DNA of 64,000 bases, taken from CAVTWH01 sp963850915 (GTDB taxonomy: Bacteria; Actinomycetota; Actinomycetes; Mycobacteriales; Micromonosporaceae). Under the pieces are notes generated by a model, which saw nothing but the letters and a program-made list of their open reading frames with translations, did no database searches and was not told the origin of the DNA. Below are positions 8,250-17,640 of this stretch, piece by piece (within the stretch, counting starts at the first letter, position 1; every line of letters starts with the position of its first letter). The position numbers were made by a program, and so were the translations under genes. The stretch covers positions 1-64,000 of the forward strand of contig CAWKND010000007.1 of assembly GCA_963850915.1 (NCBI GenBank), given 5' to 3'.

Positions 8250-9142
8250 GGTCGGGAACGGCGTACGCCCAGCAGCGCGATGGCGCCGGCGCTGGCGAGC
8301 AGGGCGAGGGCGAGCAGCGAGGCGACGGTACCCACGGCCGGAGCCGCGATCGGCGAGATCCCGGAGACCGTCTCGACCACGGTCACCAGCAGCAGCCCGG
8401 TGTACCCGGCCACGCCGAGCCAGACGATCGCGAGCCGGCGCCGCTCCGGCCAGTCGGTGAAGCGCAGCAGGAACGCGAGCGCCGGTACCACCAGGATGGC
8501 GTGCATCGCCACCGCGTGGATCGGCTTGAGCGCGCCGGCCGTGGTGTACGCCAGCTCCGGATCGGTACGGCTCTTGCGTACCCCGTCGGCGATCATCGCG
8601 GCGCCGTCGCCGAGCGCCACCAGGAAGACCAGCAGCCCGAACCGGATGGCCAGCCGCTGGCTCGGCGGGATGGCGCGGGTGGCCCGGATCGCGGCGGCGG
8701 TGAAGCCGAGCGCGGTGACGATGATGACTCCGCCACCGGCCGCCAGGGTCATCGAGACGGCCGTGTCGAAGCCGGTCGCGAAGTCGAAGTGCGACGGGAC
8801 GCCACGCCACGCCTGCATGGTGACCAGTGCCACCTCGACCACGCACGCGACGGTGAAGGCGGTGAGCAGCGCGGTACGCCGGCTGCGACGCATGTCCAGG
8901 AACGAGGTGGCCCAGGTCACCGAGGCGAGCGTCAGCCCGAAGGAGAGCCCGAACGTGGCGGCTTTGCGCAGCGACAGCGGGCCCAGCCAGGTACGCCCGG
9001 TGATCAGCAGTACCGCCACGTGGACCACGCCACTGGCGAAGAGCACCGCGCCGACCAGGTACGCCACCCGGTCGGCCCGGTCGGCGTCGCGCCAGGTGCG
9101 GCGCAGTGCGCCCACGGGGGTACCGGAAATGGCCTGGGTCAT
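8198..9142 (-). CDS. multi-pass membrane protein, function unknown
   Basis: A 314-residue protein with about seven or eight hydrophobic helices separated by short Arg-rich loops (DMRRSRRT, RFTDWPERRR), and conserved-looking polar stretches such as MQAWRGVPSHFDFATGFD. I chose ATG 9142 because hydrophobic coding begins soon after it; the open frame extends much further upstream only as an antisense shadow. No enzymatic motif is recognised. The 3' end overlaps the convergent MocR gene by 52 bp, so the last 17 codons are antisense to MocR. Confidence 0.75.
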   Translation of the reverse strand: MTQAISGTPVGALRRTWRDADRADRVAYLVGAVLFASGVVHVAVLLITGRTWLGPLSLRKAATFGLSFGLTLASVTWATSFLDMRRSRRTALLTAFTVACVVEVALVTMQAWRGVPSHFDFATGFDTAVSMTLAAGGGVIIVTALGFTAAAIRATRAIPPSQRLAIRFGLLVFLVALGDGAAMIADGVRKSRTDPELAYTTAGALKPIHAVAMHAILVVPALAFLLRFTDWPERRRLAIVWLGVAGYTGLLLVTVVETVSGISPIAAPAVGTVASLLALALLASAGAIALLGVRRSRPQLDSRSTRDSTSSAAG

Positions 9143-9258
9143 GGCCCTATCGTTGCTGGCGGCGGCGCGCCGGTCGTCCACCGCACGGAGTCGATTGGGG
9201 ACCGGTGAGCTACGCCCCAGGGAGTAGCCGGACGTCCGGAATACCGCCGCCGGTTCGC

Positions 9259-9290
9259 TAGTTGACAGCCGATAGTTGACTAAGCAACTA
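9259..9290. promoter_or_regulatory. repeated TAGTTGAC boxes / MarR-like operator
   Basis: TAGTTGAC occurs at 9259-9266 and again at 9273-9280. The second copy is the left half of TAGTTGACTAAGCAACTA (9273-9290), whose outer TAGTTG/CAACTA arms are inverted. The first copy supplies a perfect TTGACA -35 (9262-9267). It lies 42 bp before the LLM monooxygenase start, so a dimeric regulator (MarR-type symmetry) could block this promoter. No clear -10 is visible. Confidence 0.6.
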
Positions 9291-9331
9291 ATGACGCGGT
9301 CCCCAGGGACCGCCGGCGATAGGGAGTGGAC

Positions 9332-10459
9332 ATGCAGTTCGGGGTCTTCACGGTGGGCGACGTCACCACCGATCCGACGACCGGCCGGACCGCCAGCGAG
9401 CACGAGCGGATCCTGGCCATGGTCGCCATCGCGCGCAAGGCCGAGGAGGTCGGGCTGGACGTGTTCGCCACCGGCGAGCACCACAACCCGCCGTTCGTAC
9501 CCTCCTCCCCCACCACCATGCTCGGCTTCCTGGCCGCGCAGACCTCCCGGCTGATCCTCTCCACCGCGACCACGCTGATCACCACCAACGACCCGGTGAA
9601 GATCGCCGAGGACTTCGCGATGCTGCAGCACCTGGCCGGCGGTCGGGTGGACCTGATGCTCGGCCGTGGCAACACCGGCCCGGTGTACCCGTGGTTCGGG
9701 CAGGACATCCGGCAGGGCATCCCGTTGGCGATCGAGAACTACGCGCTGCTGCGCCGGCTGTGGCGCGAGGAGGTCGTCGACTGGGAGGGCAAGTTCCGTA
9801 CCCCCTTGCAGGGCTTCACTTCCACGCCCCGCCCGCTGGACGGGGTACCGCCGTTTGTCTGGCACGGCTCGATCCGCAGCCCGGAGATTGCCGAGCAGGC
9901 CGCGTACTACGGGGACGGCTTCTTCGCCAACCACATCTTCTGGCCGGCCGAGCACACCGCCAAGATGATCGCGTTCTACCGCAAGCGCTTCGAGCACTAC
10001 GGCCACGGCACCGCCGCGCAGGCCATCGTCGGCCTCGGCGGCCAGGTGTTCATGCGGAAGAACTCGCAGGACGCGGTACGGGAGTTCCGGCCGTACTTCG
10101 ACAACGCCCCGGTGTACGGCCACGGCCCGACGATGGAGGAGTTCACCGAGCAGACCCCGTTGACGGTCGGCAGCCCGCAGCAGGTCATCGACCGCACCCT
10201 CGGCTTCCGCGAGTACGTCGGCGACTACCAGCGGCAGCTGTTCCTGCTCGACCACGCCGGCCTGCCGTTGAAGACCGTGCTGGAGCAGCTGGACCTGCTC
10301 GGTGAGGAGGTGGTTCCGGTGCTACGCAAGGAGTTCGCCGCTCGCCGTCCCGCCGATGTACCGGACGCGCCCAACCACGCCAGCCTGCTGGCCGCCGCAA
10401 CCACCGCCGCCGCCGCTGCCGTGGCGGAGCCGGTCGTCGCCGCTGAGGTGCGGGCGTGA
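9332..10459 (+). CDS. LLM-class flavin-dependent monooxygenase
   Basis: The 375-residue luciferase-like barrel protein begins MQFGVFTVGDVTTDP and includes GLDVFATGEHHNPPF, the LATATT-like strand STATTLITTNDPVKIAEDFA, and HLAGGRVDLMLGRGN, typical of bacterial luciferase-family oxygenases using FMNH2 or F420. ATG 9332 follows AGGGAG by five bases; a GTG two codons earlier lacks that spacing. The stop overlaps the GTG of the next gene, an FMN reductase, so the two probably form a two-component flavin monooxygenase. The substrate is unknown. The tail is Ala-rich. Confidence 0.9.
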   Translation: MQFGVFTVGDVTTDPTTGRTASEHERILAMVAIARKAEEVGLDVFATGEHHNPPFVPSSPTTMLGFLAAQTSRLILSTATTLITTNDPVKIAEDFAMLQHLAGGRVDLMLGRGNTGPVYPWFGQDIRQGIPLAIENYALLRRLWREEVVDWEGKFRTPLQGFTSTPRPLDGVPPFVWHGSIRSPEIAEQAAYYGDGFFANHIFWPAEHTAKMIAFYRKRFEHYGHGTAAQAIVGLGGQVFMRKNSQDAVREFRPYFDNAPVYGHGPTMEEFTEQTPLTVGSPQQVIDRTLGFREYVGDYQRQLFLLDHAGLPLKTVLEQLDLLGEEVVPVLRKEFAARRPADVPDAPNHASLLAAATTAAAAAVAEPVVAAEVRA

Positions 10460-11091
10460 GCGGGCGGCGGATCGCGGTGATCACCGCCGGGCTGAGCCAG
10501 CCGTCGTCGAGTCGGGTACTCGCCGACGAGCTGGCCGCCGCCACCCGCCGGCAGCTCGACGCGCTGGCCGGCCCGGCCGCACCGCCCACCGAGGTACGCG
10601 TGATCGAGCTGCGCGAGTATGCCCACAAGCTGGTGGACAACCTGCTCACCGGGTTCCCCGATCCGCAACTGGCCGAGGTCATCACGAGCGTGGTCGAGGC
10701 GGACGCGGTGATCGCGGTCAGCCCGATCTTCAGCGCGTCCTACAGCGCCCTGTTCAAGGCGTTCTTCGACGTACTGGAGCCGGGTGCGCTGGCCGGCCGG
10801 CCGGTACTCATCGCCGCCACCGGGGGTACCGAGCGGCACTCACTCGCGCTGGAGCACGCACTGCGCCCGCTCTTCGGGTACCTGCGCGCCCTGGTGGTAC
10901 CCACCGCTGTCTTCGCCGCCACCAGCGACTTCGGTGCTGCTGGCGGTGCGGGCACCGCCGGGCTCGGCACCCGGGTCGAGCGCGCGGCCGGCGAGCTGGC
11001 CACCCTGGTGACCCGGCTGGACCACACGGCGGCACCGGACCCGTACGCGGACGTCGTCCCCTTCGACCAGCTGCTCGCCTCTGGCGGCTGA
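10456..11091 (+). CDS. NADPH-dependent FMN reductase (CE1759 type)
   Basis: The 211-residue flavodoxin-fold protein has the FMN-phosphate loop TAGLSQPSSSRVLADELA at residues about 10-27, and ADAVIAVSPIFSASYSALFKAFFDVLEPG, the hallmark of NADPH-dependent FMN reductases. It starts at GTG 10456, overlapping the stop of the LLM monooxygenase (GTGA), so it is translationally coupled. The role inferred from position is to supply reduced FMN to the partner oxygenase. Confidence 0.9.
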   Translation: MSGRRIAVITAGLSQPSSSRVLADELAAATRRQLDALAGPAAPPTEVRVIELREYAHKLVDNLLTGFPDPQLAEVITSVVEADAVIAVSPIFSASYSALFKAFFDVLEPGALAGRPVLIAATGGTERHSLALEHALRPLFGYLRALVVPTAVFAATSDFGAAGGAGTAGLGTRVERAAGELATLVTRLDHTAAPDPYADVVPFDQLLASGG

Positions 11092-11203
11092 CCCGCCCGG
11101 CGCCGCCCCGGGTGACCTGGACGGACGCGAATGTGCTGGCCGTGCCGGCCGGCCAGCGCACAGAATGTGGCGCACACCGGGGTACCGAAACGGGGTGCGG
11201 GCG

Positions 11204-12844
11204 ATGCCGGAACAGCCGCTGGCCAAGCGACTCCTGCGCTGGCTGCGCCGGGCCGCGGCCGGATCGGCAAGCCGTTCTGCTGCAACGGCGCCGGCGGACC
11301 GGCCGGCCGATCCGCCGACCGCCACGCAGATCCGGCAGGTAACCGGCGGCCACCGCCCGGACGACCTGGACACCGCCGTCCAGCTGCTCGCAACGCTCTC
11401 CATGCTTGCCGCACCCGGCCCCCGCACCGGCGCCGCGCCTCGCACAGGCGCTGCGGGCCTGGTTATCCGGGCGACCGCGCTGGACACCCTGGCGGCCGCG
11501 TCGCCGGGTTGGTGGCTCGCCTTCGACGAGGCGCTGCGCAGGCTGCCCCGGACGGCTCGGGACTGGTCGGGTTCGCTGCCCGCCCGCCTCGCCGACCCAC
11601 GGATCGACCTGCTGACCCTGGTACTCGCGGCCGGGCACAGCAGCGGCCGGATCCGAGAAGCGGCGGTCCGCCGGCTGGCCGAACACCAACACCCGGTGGT
11701 ACCGGCGGCGCTGGCTCTGCGCAGCGCCGACTGGGTACCCGAGGTGCGGGTACCGGCCCGCGCGGCAGTTGACGCGTTGCTGGCCGGTGAGCCGGCACTG
11801 TGGACGGGTACGGCGCTGTCCGGCCTGGGGTACGCCCTGCGCGAGCGGCGGGAAGGTACCCGGCTGGCGGAGCGGATCGACGGGGCACTCGCCGGCCTCA
11901 GCGCCGACCAGCTGGCCAGCCTGCTCTCCGCCCGGGACCGGCGTACCCGGCGAGCCGCGTACCGCACCGGTATCGCCGGCGCCCGGCTCCGCCTCGACCA
12001 GCTCCTCGCCGGTGCGACTCGCAGCGCCGACCAGGTCGTCCGGGAGCTCTGTGCCGACGCGGCCATCCGAGTCACCACCGATCCGGCGCAACTGCGGGAG
12101 CTGCTGGCCAGTACCAGTGCGGTGGTCCGCGCGGCGGCCGTCGGCGCGCTCGACGACCCCGAGGTGGGGATGGCGGCGCTGGCCGACCGGCATCCGGCAG
12201 TACGCGCGGCGGCCCGCCGGGCGGTGCGTCGGGCCGGTGGCGACCCGGCAGTCGAGTACCGGCGGCTGATCGCCGGGGCGCGCCCGGGGCCCGGGGTGAT
12301 CGCCGGCCTGGGCGAGACCGGCGGCAGCGGGGACGACGAGCTGATCCTGCCGTGGCTGGGCCATCCGAGCCCGCGCGGTCGGGTGGCCGCGGTCAGAGCG
12401 CTGCGCCGGCTGGGTACGCCGCATGCCGCCGCGCTGATTCCGTTGCTACGTGACAGTTCCGGCGCGGTCACCGGGCAGGTGGTCGGCACCCTGCGGTACC
12501 ACCCGGAGCTGCTCGACACCGGCAAGCTCGACGCCATGCTCGAACCGCACCAACCGCCGCACCGCAGGCTCGCCGCGTACCGGCTACTGGGCGCGGTCGG
12601 TACCTGGCCCCGGCTGCTCGCGGATCTCCGCCTGGTCAGCGATGACAACTCGCGCCTGAGCGCCACCGCTCGCAGCGACATCGTGTGCTGGCTGGCGCAC
12701 GGTGCCGCCACCGCGTACGCGGCACCCTCCGCCGAGCAGGCGGCTCAACTGGACGCGCTGATCGAGGCGGAGCGACCCGTACTCGGCGGCCGACAGGCGC
12801 GCCGGCTGCGGTTCCACGCCGGGCTGCCGGCTGTCGAGCACTGA
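11204..12844 (+). CDS. HEAT-repeat-like helical protein
   Basis: A 546-residue protein rich in Ala, Leu and Arg, built of short helical units such as RLAEHQHPVVPAALALRSAD, SSTSAVVRAAAVGALDDPEV and WLGHPSPRGRVAAVRALRRL. That pattern resembles HEAT/armadillo repeats. No catalytic motif, signal peptide or membrane segment is visible. I place the start at ATG 11204 after a purine-rich GGGGTGCGGG tract; upstream codons in frame look non-coding. Such proteins are protein-protein scaffolds; related actinomycete proteins are generally uncharacterised. It stands alone and converges on the deaminase gene, with a 6-bp gap. Confidence 0.6.
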   Translation: MPEQPLAKRLLRWLRRAAAGSASRSAATAPADRPADPPTATQIRQVTGGHRPDDLDTAVQLLATLSMLAAPGPRTGAAPRTGAAGLVIRATALDTLAAASPGWWLAFDEALRRLPRTARDWSGSLPARLADPRIDLLTLVLAAGHSSGRIREAAVRRLAEHQHPVVPAALALRSADWVPEVRVPARAAVDALLAGEPALWTGTALSGLGYALRERREGTRLAERIDGALAGLSADQLASLLSARDRRTRRAAYRTGIAGARLRLDQLLAGATRSADQVVRELCADAAIRVTTDPAQLRELLASTSAVVRAAAVGALDDPEVGMAALADRHPAVRAAARRAVRRAGGDPAVEYRRLIAGARPGPGVIAGLGETGGSGDDELILPWLGHPSPRGRVAAVRALRRLGTPHAAALIPLLRDSSGAVTGQVVGTLRYHPELLDTGKLDAMLEPHQPPHRRLAAYRLLGAVGTWPRLLADLRLVSDDNSRLSATARSDIVCWLAHGAATAYAAPSAEQAAQLDALIEAERPVLGGRQARRLRFHAGLPAVEH

Positions 12845-12850
12845 CGGGGG

Positions 12851-13276
12851 TCAGTGGTAGTAGCCGGCGACCACGGCGCTCGCCTCGTCGAGGAGTGCCG
12901 GTCCGTCCTGCGGGACAGCCGGGAAGCCGCCGCCGGGCTTGAGCGCGCCCAGCTGTTGCCCGGAGAGGGCGTACACCACCCGGCCCAGGCCGGAGCGCTC
13001 GATCGCGCCGGTACACATCCCGCACGGCTGGCAGCTGGTGTACATCACCGTACCGGCGGCGGTCGCCGGATCCAGCTGCTGCGCCGCCCAGCGGGCCAAC
13101 TTCAGCTCGGGGTGGGCGGTGATGTCCGAGTCGGTCAGCGAGGTGTTGCGCTCCCGCGCCAGTACCGTCCCATCCGGCCCGACCAGCAGCGAACCGAACG
13201 GCGGGTTGCCCGCGGCGCGCGCCTGCCCGGCCAGCTCGATCGCTTGGCGTAGCAGGCTTTCCTCGTCAGGTGTCAC
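12851..13276 (-). CDS. nucleoside/nucleobase deaminase (CDA fold)
   Basis: The 141-residue zinc deaminase has the HxE motif in DITAHPELKL (zinc His plus catalytic Glu) and the PCxxC zinc motif in YTSCQPCGMCTGAIE. This is the cytidine deaminase-like superfamily, close to guanine deaminase and TadA in length. GTG 13276 is chosen because GGAG lies five bases upstream; the open frame continues to 13357 without a ribosome site. Substrate specificity (guanine, adenosine in tRNA or another base) is not decided by what is visible. The C-terminal aromatic GYYH is typical of guanine deaminase-type members. Confidence 0.88.
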   Translation of the reverse strand: MTPDEESLLRQAIELAGQARAAGNPPFGSLLVGPDGTVLARERNTSLTDSDITAHPELKLARWAAQQLDPATAAGTVMYTSCQPCGMCTGAIERSGLGRVVYALSGQQLGALKPGGGFPAVPQDGPALLDEASAVVAGYYH

Positions 13277-13432
13277 GGCAACTCCACTCTGTCTGCGCGC
13301 GTCCGCTCTGTCCGCCGGCGTTCGCGCCCGTGGGCGGGAACGACGCACGTGATCCACAGTAGCCAGCGGAGCCGCTCGGGGTGGGTCGCGCCGGGGTCAC
13401 GCTCGTCACGTGATCCCGGCGCGATGACCTGC

Positions 13433-13912
13433 TCAGCCCGCGTCGGCGGCGTCCTGGATGGCCTTGATCTCGATCTTCGACATAGGCATCATCGCCTGCA
13501 TCGCCCGATTGGCCCGTCCCGGGTCCGGGTCGCCGATCAGGTCGAGCAGCTCACGCGGCACGATCTGCCAGGACAGCCCGTACTTGTCCTTCAGCCAGCC
13601 GCACTGGCTCTCCTCGCCACCGTCGGCGGTGAGCTTCGCCCACAGGTCGTCCACCTCGGCCTGCCCCTGGCAGTCGACCTGGAGTGAGATGGCCTCGGTG
13701 AAGCTGGCGTAGATCGGGCCACCGTTGAGCGCGGTGAACTCGACGCCGTCGAGCACGAACTGCACGGTCATCACGGTGCCCGCCGGGGCCGGACCCGCAT
13801 CGCCGTAGCGCTGCACGTTGGTGACCTTCGAGTTGGCGAACACGCTGGTGTAGAAGTTGGCGGCCGCTTCGGCCTGGGTGTCGAACCACAGGAACGGGGT
13901 GATCTTCTGCAT
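13433..13912 (-). CDS. PhnB-like VOC-fold protein
   Basis: The 159-residue protein begins with QKITPFLWFDTQAEAAANFY, the usual opening of PhnB-type proteins (often annotated as 3-demethylubiquinone-9 3-methyltransferase). It contains FTALNGGPIYASFTEAISL and CGWLKDKYGLSWQIVP, also characteristic. The fold is that of glyoxalase/bleomycin-resistance proteins. Biochemical function is largely unproven for the family, and the methyltransferase label should not be taken literally. A GGAGAG ribosome site precedes ATG 13912. It is a single gene divergent from the GH3 gene. Confidence 0.88.
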   Translation of the reverse strand: MQKITPFLWFDTQAEAAANFYTSVFANSKVTNVQRYGDAGPAPAGTVMTVQFVLDGVEFTALNGGPIYASFTEAISLQVDCQGQAEVDDLWAKLTADGGEESQCGWLKDKYGLSWQIVPRELLDLIGDPDPGRANRAMQAMMPMSKIEIKAIQDAADAG

Positions 13913-14255
13913 GGCGCTCTCCTCCGGTACTCGGTTCTTGTCTACCTTCTACCCGAAGTCGGAGCCCGCCGACGCGGCTCGACATACTCCGCCAAGATTC
14001 TTTCCGGCATCTCCCGGCGCCGCCGCCGGTTCCGGTAACCCAGAAGCCAGGCCAGCCCGGATTTCTGTACCTGGCCGTTCATGTTGAACATTATTTAAGG
14101 TTCGAGATTTCTCGGCCAGCAGTCTTGACAGCCACTCGGGACGACGACGAACCTCAATGAACACGGGCAACCCGACCGTCCTTCGGTTGCCCGCCGTCGC
14201 GGCGCCGCCGTCCGGCCCGCGACGGACCCCACCCGAACCGTCCCCCGGAGTCCTC
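13913..14255. other. 343-bp divergent region upstream of the GH3 gene
   Basis: A relatively AT-rich patch at about 14060-14120 contains the palindrome ATGTTGAACAT (14081-14091), and a TTGACA (14125-14130) could be a -35 element for the GH3 gene. No convincing -10 was found. The GH3 reading frame extends into this region as far as ATG 14157, but that stretch does not look like protein ahead of the signal peptide. I see no separate gene. Confidence 0.4.
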
Positions 14256-17200
14256 ATGCGCTTCCCCCGATCCCGCCTACTGCGCGCCGGCATCGCCACG
14301 CTGCTCATCGGCGCCGGCCTGACCGTCGGCATCAGCCAGGCACACGCTGCCGACCAACCCTGGATGAACACCGCGCAGACGCCGGCCCAGCGCGCCGACG
14401 AGCTGCTCGCGGCGATGACCCAGGCCGAGAAGCTGTCCATGCTGCACGGCGGCGCGGGCTGCGGGTACGTCGGCTGCGTCGATGCCATTCCGCGGCTCGG
14501 CATCCCGGCGCTGCACCTGCAGGACGGACCGGTCGGTGCCGGCGACGGATTCACCGGCGTGACCGAGATGGCTGCCCCGGTGGCCGGCGCGGCCAGCTGG
14601 GACACCTCGCTCATGCAGCAGTACGGGCAGGTACTCGGCGCCGAGCAGTGGGGCAAGGGCACCAACGTGGTACTCGCCCCGACCATCAACATCGTCCGTG
14701 ACCCGCGCTGGGGTCGGGCGTTCGAGTCACTCGGCGAGGACCCCTACCTGGCCGGCCAGCTCGGCTCCGCCGACATCCAGGGCATCCAGAGCCAGGGGCC
14801 GATGGCGCAGGTGAAGCACTACGCCGTCTACAACCAGGAGACCAACCGCAACGCCCCGGCGGACAACGCGATCATCGCCGACCGTACCGAGCGGGAGATC
14901 TACCTGCCGGCCTTCGAGACCTCGATCAAGCAGGGCGGCGCCGACTCGGTGATGTGCTCGTACTCGTCCATCAACGGGCCGTACGCGTGCGAGAACGGGC
15001 AGCTGCAGAACACCATCCTGAAGAACCAGTGGGGCTTCACCGGCTTCATCACCTCCGACTGGGGCGCCACCCACTCCACCGTCAACTCCGCGAACAACGG
15101 GCTCGACATGGAGATGCCGGGCAGCGACTACTACGGCACCGCGCTGACCAACGCGGTCAACGCCGGCCAGGTCTCCCAGGCCACCATCGACGACCACGTA
15201 CGCCGGATCCTGGTGTCGATGTTCAAGGCGGGCCTGTTCGACCACGCCAACACCGGCTCGACCGGCGCCGTGGTCACCTCGGCCGCACACACGGCCGTCT
15301 CCAAGCAGGTGGCCCAGGAGGGCTCGGTACTGCTGAAGAACACCGGGCCGGTACTTCCGTTGGCCGCCAACAGTTCTGTCGCGGTCATCGGTGACGACGC
15401 CGGGCCGGACGCGCTGTCCCAGGGCGGCGGCAGTGCCTGGGTGAACCCGCCGTACCTGGTCACTCCGTACCAGGGCATCAAGTCCCGGGGCGGCGCCGGC
15501 GTCACGTTCGCACAGGGCATCGCCTCCACCAGTGGCCAGCTCCCGCCGGTCGACTCGTCCTACCTGACCCCCTCCACGGGCAGCGGCAACGGCCTGTACG
15601 GCCAGTACCACAACAGCACCGACCTCTCCGGTGCCGTGGTGACCAGCAAGGTCGACCCGAACGTCGACTTCGTCTGGGGTGGACAGTCGCCGGTAAGTGG
15701 CGTGGCCGCCACCAACTGGTCGGTGAAGTGGACCGGTACCCTGCACGCGCCGGCCACCGGTACCTACCAGTTCTCGCTGAACAGCGACGACGGCAGCCGC
15801 CTGATCATCAACGGCACCACCGTCATCAACAACTGGTTCAACCAGGGCCCGACCACCCGGACCGGCTCGATCAGCCTCACCGCCGGCCAGTCGGCGAGTA
15901 TCGAGGTCGACTACTACCAGGGCGGTGGCGGCAGCAACGTCAGCCTCGGCTGGCAGATCCCCGGCGCCAGCCTGCACGACCAGGCGGTCAGCGCCGCCCG
16001 GGCGGCCAGCACCGCCGTGGTGTTCGTCTCCAACAACGAGTCCGAGGGCGGCGACCTGTCCAACATCGACCTCTCGGCCGCGCAGAACCAACTGGTCACC
16101 GACGTGGCCGCCGCCAACCCGAACACGGTGGTGGTGGTCAACTCCGGCTCCGCGGTGACCATGCCGTGGGCGAGCGCGGTACGCGGCATCGTGGAGAACT
16201 GGTACCCCGGGCAGGAGGACGGCAACGTCATCGCCAGCCTGCTCTACGGGGACGTCAACTTCTCCGGCAAGCTGCCCGTCACGTTCCCGCAGTCGCTGGC
16301 CGACGTACCGGCGCACACCACCGCGCAGTGGCCCGGACAGAACAACACCGTGCAGTACTCCGAGGGGCTGCAGGTCGGCTACCGCTGGTACGACGCGCAG
16401 AGCAAGACGCCGCTGTTCCCCTTCGGGTTCGGGCTGTCGTACACCTCCTTCGGGTACGCCAACCTGACCGTCGGAGCGCCGGATGCCAACGGCAACGTGG
16501 CGGTCGGCTTCGACGTCACCAACACCGGTAGCCGGGCCGGCGCCGAGGTACCGCAGGTCTACGTGGGGCAGCCGGCAACCAGCGGCGAGCCGCCGAAGAA
16601 CCTGCGCGGCTTCAGCCGGGTGCAGCTCAACGCCGGGCAGACCCAGCACGTCGCGGTGACACTGGACGCGCGCAGCTTCCAGACCTGGGTCAACAACGCG
16701 TGGACGAACACCACCGGTACCAACCAGGTCTACGTGGGCTCGTCGTCCCGGGACATCCGGCTCACCGGCCAGGTCAACATCGGCGGGGGTACCACCAACC
16801 CGCCGCCGCCCGGCCAGACGGTACTGGCGCGGACCGGCTGGACCGCCGCCGCGTCCCCGTCGAGCACCACGGACGTCCCCGCCCGGATGCTGGACGGCAA
16901 CACGGCGACCCGGTGGAGCAGCGGTACCCCGATGGTGAACGGGCAGACGGTCACGGTCGACATGGGCTCGGCGCAGAGCATCGACCAGATCACCATGGAC
17001 TCGGCGGGCAGCGCCAGCGACTATGCCCACGGGTACCAGGTGAGCCTCTCCACCAACGGCACCACGTGGAGCAGCCCGGTGGCCACCGGTACCGGCACGG
17101 GGGCACTGGTGACCGCCACGTTCACCGAGCAGACCGCCCGGTACATCCGGGTCACCCAGACCGGGACATCGACGTCCTGGTGGTCGATCGCCGAGTTCAA

Positions 17201-17633
17201 CGCCTACACGAGCGGCACGACGACGCCACCCACCGGCGGGGTACTGTCCCGTACCGGCTGGGTCGCCTCTGCGTCGCCGTCGAGCGCGGGCGACGTACCG
17301 GCGCAGATGCTGGACGGCAACACCGCCACCCGGTGGAGCAGCGGTACCCCGATGGTGAACGGGCAGACGGTCACCGTCGACATGACGGCGGCGCACAGCA
17401 TCTCCAAGATCACCATGGACTCGGCGGGCAGCACCAACGACTACGCCCGCGGGTACCAGGTCAGCCTCTCGACTGACGGGGTGAACTGGGGCTCGCCGGT
17501 CGCCACCGGCACCGGTACCGCCGCGCTGGTGACGGTGACCTTCACGGCGCAGACGGCGCGCTACATCCGGGTGACCCAGACCGGCAGCGCGACGTCCTGG
17601 TGGTCGATCGCGGAGTTCAACGCCTACTCGTGA
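14256..17633 (+). CDS. secreted GH3 beta-glucosidase with PA14 and two discoidin modules
   Basis: An exported enzyme of 1125 residues. The signal peptide is MRFPRSRLLRAGIATLLIG to about AHA-A (residue 30), with CGGAG five bases before ATG 14256. The GH3 N-domain carries nucleophile Asp in FITSDWGATHS (near residue 268). The GH3 C-domain is interrupted by a PA14 domain (about 445-565, typical FSLNSDDGSRLIING). A fibronectin III-like domain (about 730-830) follows, then two F5/8 type C (discoidin/CBM32-like) modules at about 856-984 and 996-1125. The family removes terminal beta-linked sugars; PA14 often shapes substrate choice, and the discoidin pair should bind glycans. With the GH87 gene downstream it suggests extracellular polysaccharide breakdown. 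Confidence 0.92.
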   Translation: MRFPRSRLLRAGIATLLIGAGLTVGISQAHAADQPWMNTAQTPAQRADELLAAMTQAEKLSMLHGGAGCGYVGCVDAIPRLGIPALHLQDGPVGAGDGFTGVTEMAAPVAGAASWDTSLMQQYGQVLGAEQWGKGTNVVLAPTINIVRDPRWGRAFESLGEDPYLAGQLGSADIQGIQSQGPMAQVKHYAVYNQETNRNAPADNAIIADRTEREIYLPAFETSIKQGGADSVMCSYSSINGPYACENGQLQNTILKNQWGFTGFITSDWGATHSTVNSANNGLDMEMPGSDYYGTALTNAVNAGQVSQATIDDHVRRILVSMFKAGLFDHANTGSTGAVVTSAAHTAVSKQVAQEGSVLLKNTGPVLPLAANSSVAVIGDDAGPDALSQGGGSAWVNPPYLVTPYQGIKSRGGAGVTFAQGIASTSGQLPPVDSSYLTPSTGSGNGLYGQYHNSTDLSGAVVTSKVDPNVDFVWGGQSPVSGVAATNWSVKWTGTLHAPATGTYQFSLNSDDGSRLIINGTTVINNWFNQGPTTRTGSISLTAGQSASIEVDYYQGGGGSNVSLGWQIPGASLHDQAVSAARAASTAVVFVSNNESEGGDLSNIDLSAAQNQLVTDVAAANPNTVVVVNSGSAVTMPWASAVRGIVENWYPGQEDGNVIASLLYGDVNFSGKLPVTFPQSLADVPAHTTAQWPGQNNTVQYSEGLQVGYRWYDAQSKTPLFPFGFGLSYTSFGYANLTVGAPDANGNVAVGFDVTNTGSRAGAEVPQVYVGQPATSGEPPKNLRGFSRVQLNAGQTQHVAVTLDARSFQTWVNNAWTNTTGTNQVYVGSSSRDIRLTGQVNIGGGTTNPPPPGQTVLARTGWTAAASPSSTTDVPARMLDGNTATRWSSGTPMVNGQTVTVDMGSAQSIDQITMDSAGSASDYAHGYQVSLSTNGTTWSSPVATGTGTGALVTATFTEQTARYIRVTQTGTSTSWWSIAEFNAYTSGTTTPPTGGVLSRTGWVASASPSSAGDVPAQMLDGNTATRWSSGTPMVNGQTVTVDMTAAHSISKITMDSAGSTNDYARGYQVSLSTDGVNWGSPVATGTGTAALVTVTFTAQTARYIRVTQTGSATSWWSIAEFNAYS
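16822..17629 (+). repeat. tandem duplication encoding two discoidin modules
   Basis: Two copies at about 16822-17206 and 17242-17629, offset by 420 bp, encode nearly the same module. Long identical nucleotide runs occur, for example around 16911-16960 and 17331-17380 (the stretch encoding RWSSGTPMVNGQTVTVDM). High nucleotide identity implies recent duplication or gene conversion. Confidence 0.85.
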
Positions 17634-17640
17634 TCTCCTG

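Noticed and set aside
9143..10255. N-terminal extension of the membrane-protein gene to 10255 on the minus strand
   Set aside because: It lies opposite the LLM monooxygenase and has no coding character; ATG 9142 begins the plausible membrane protein.
16822..17629. Mobile-element long direct repeats
   Set aside because: The repeat is in frame, encodes two complete discoidin modules, and has no transposase or target-site features.
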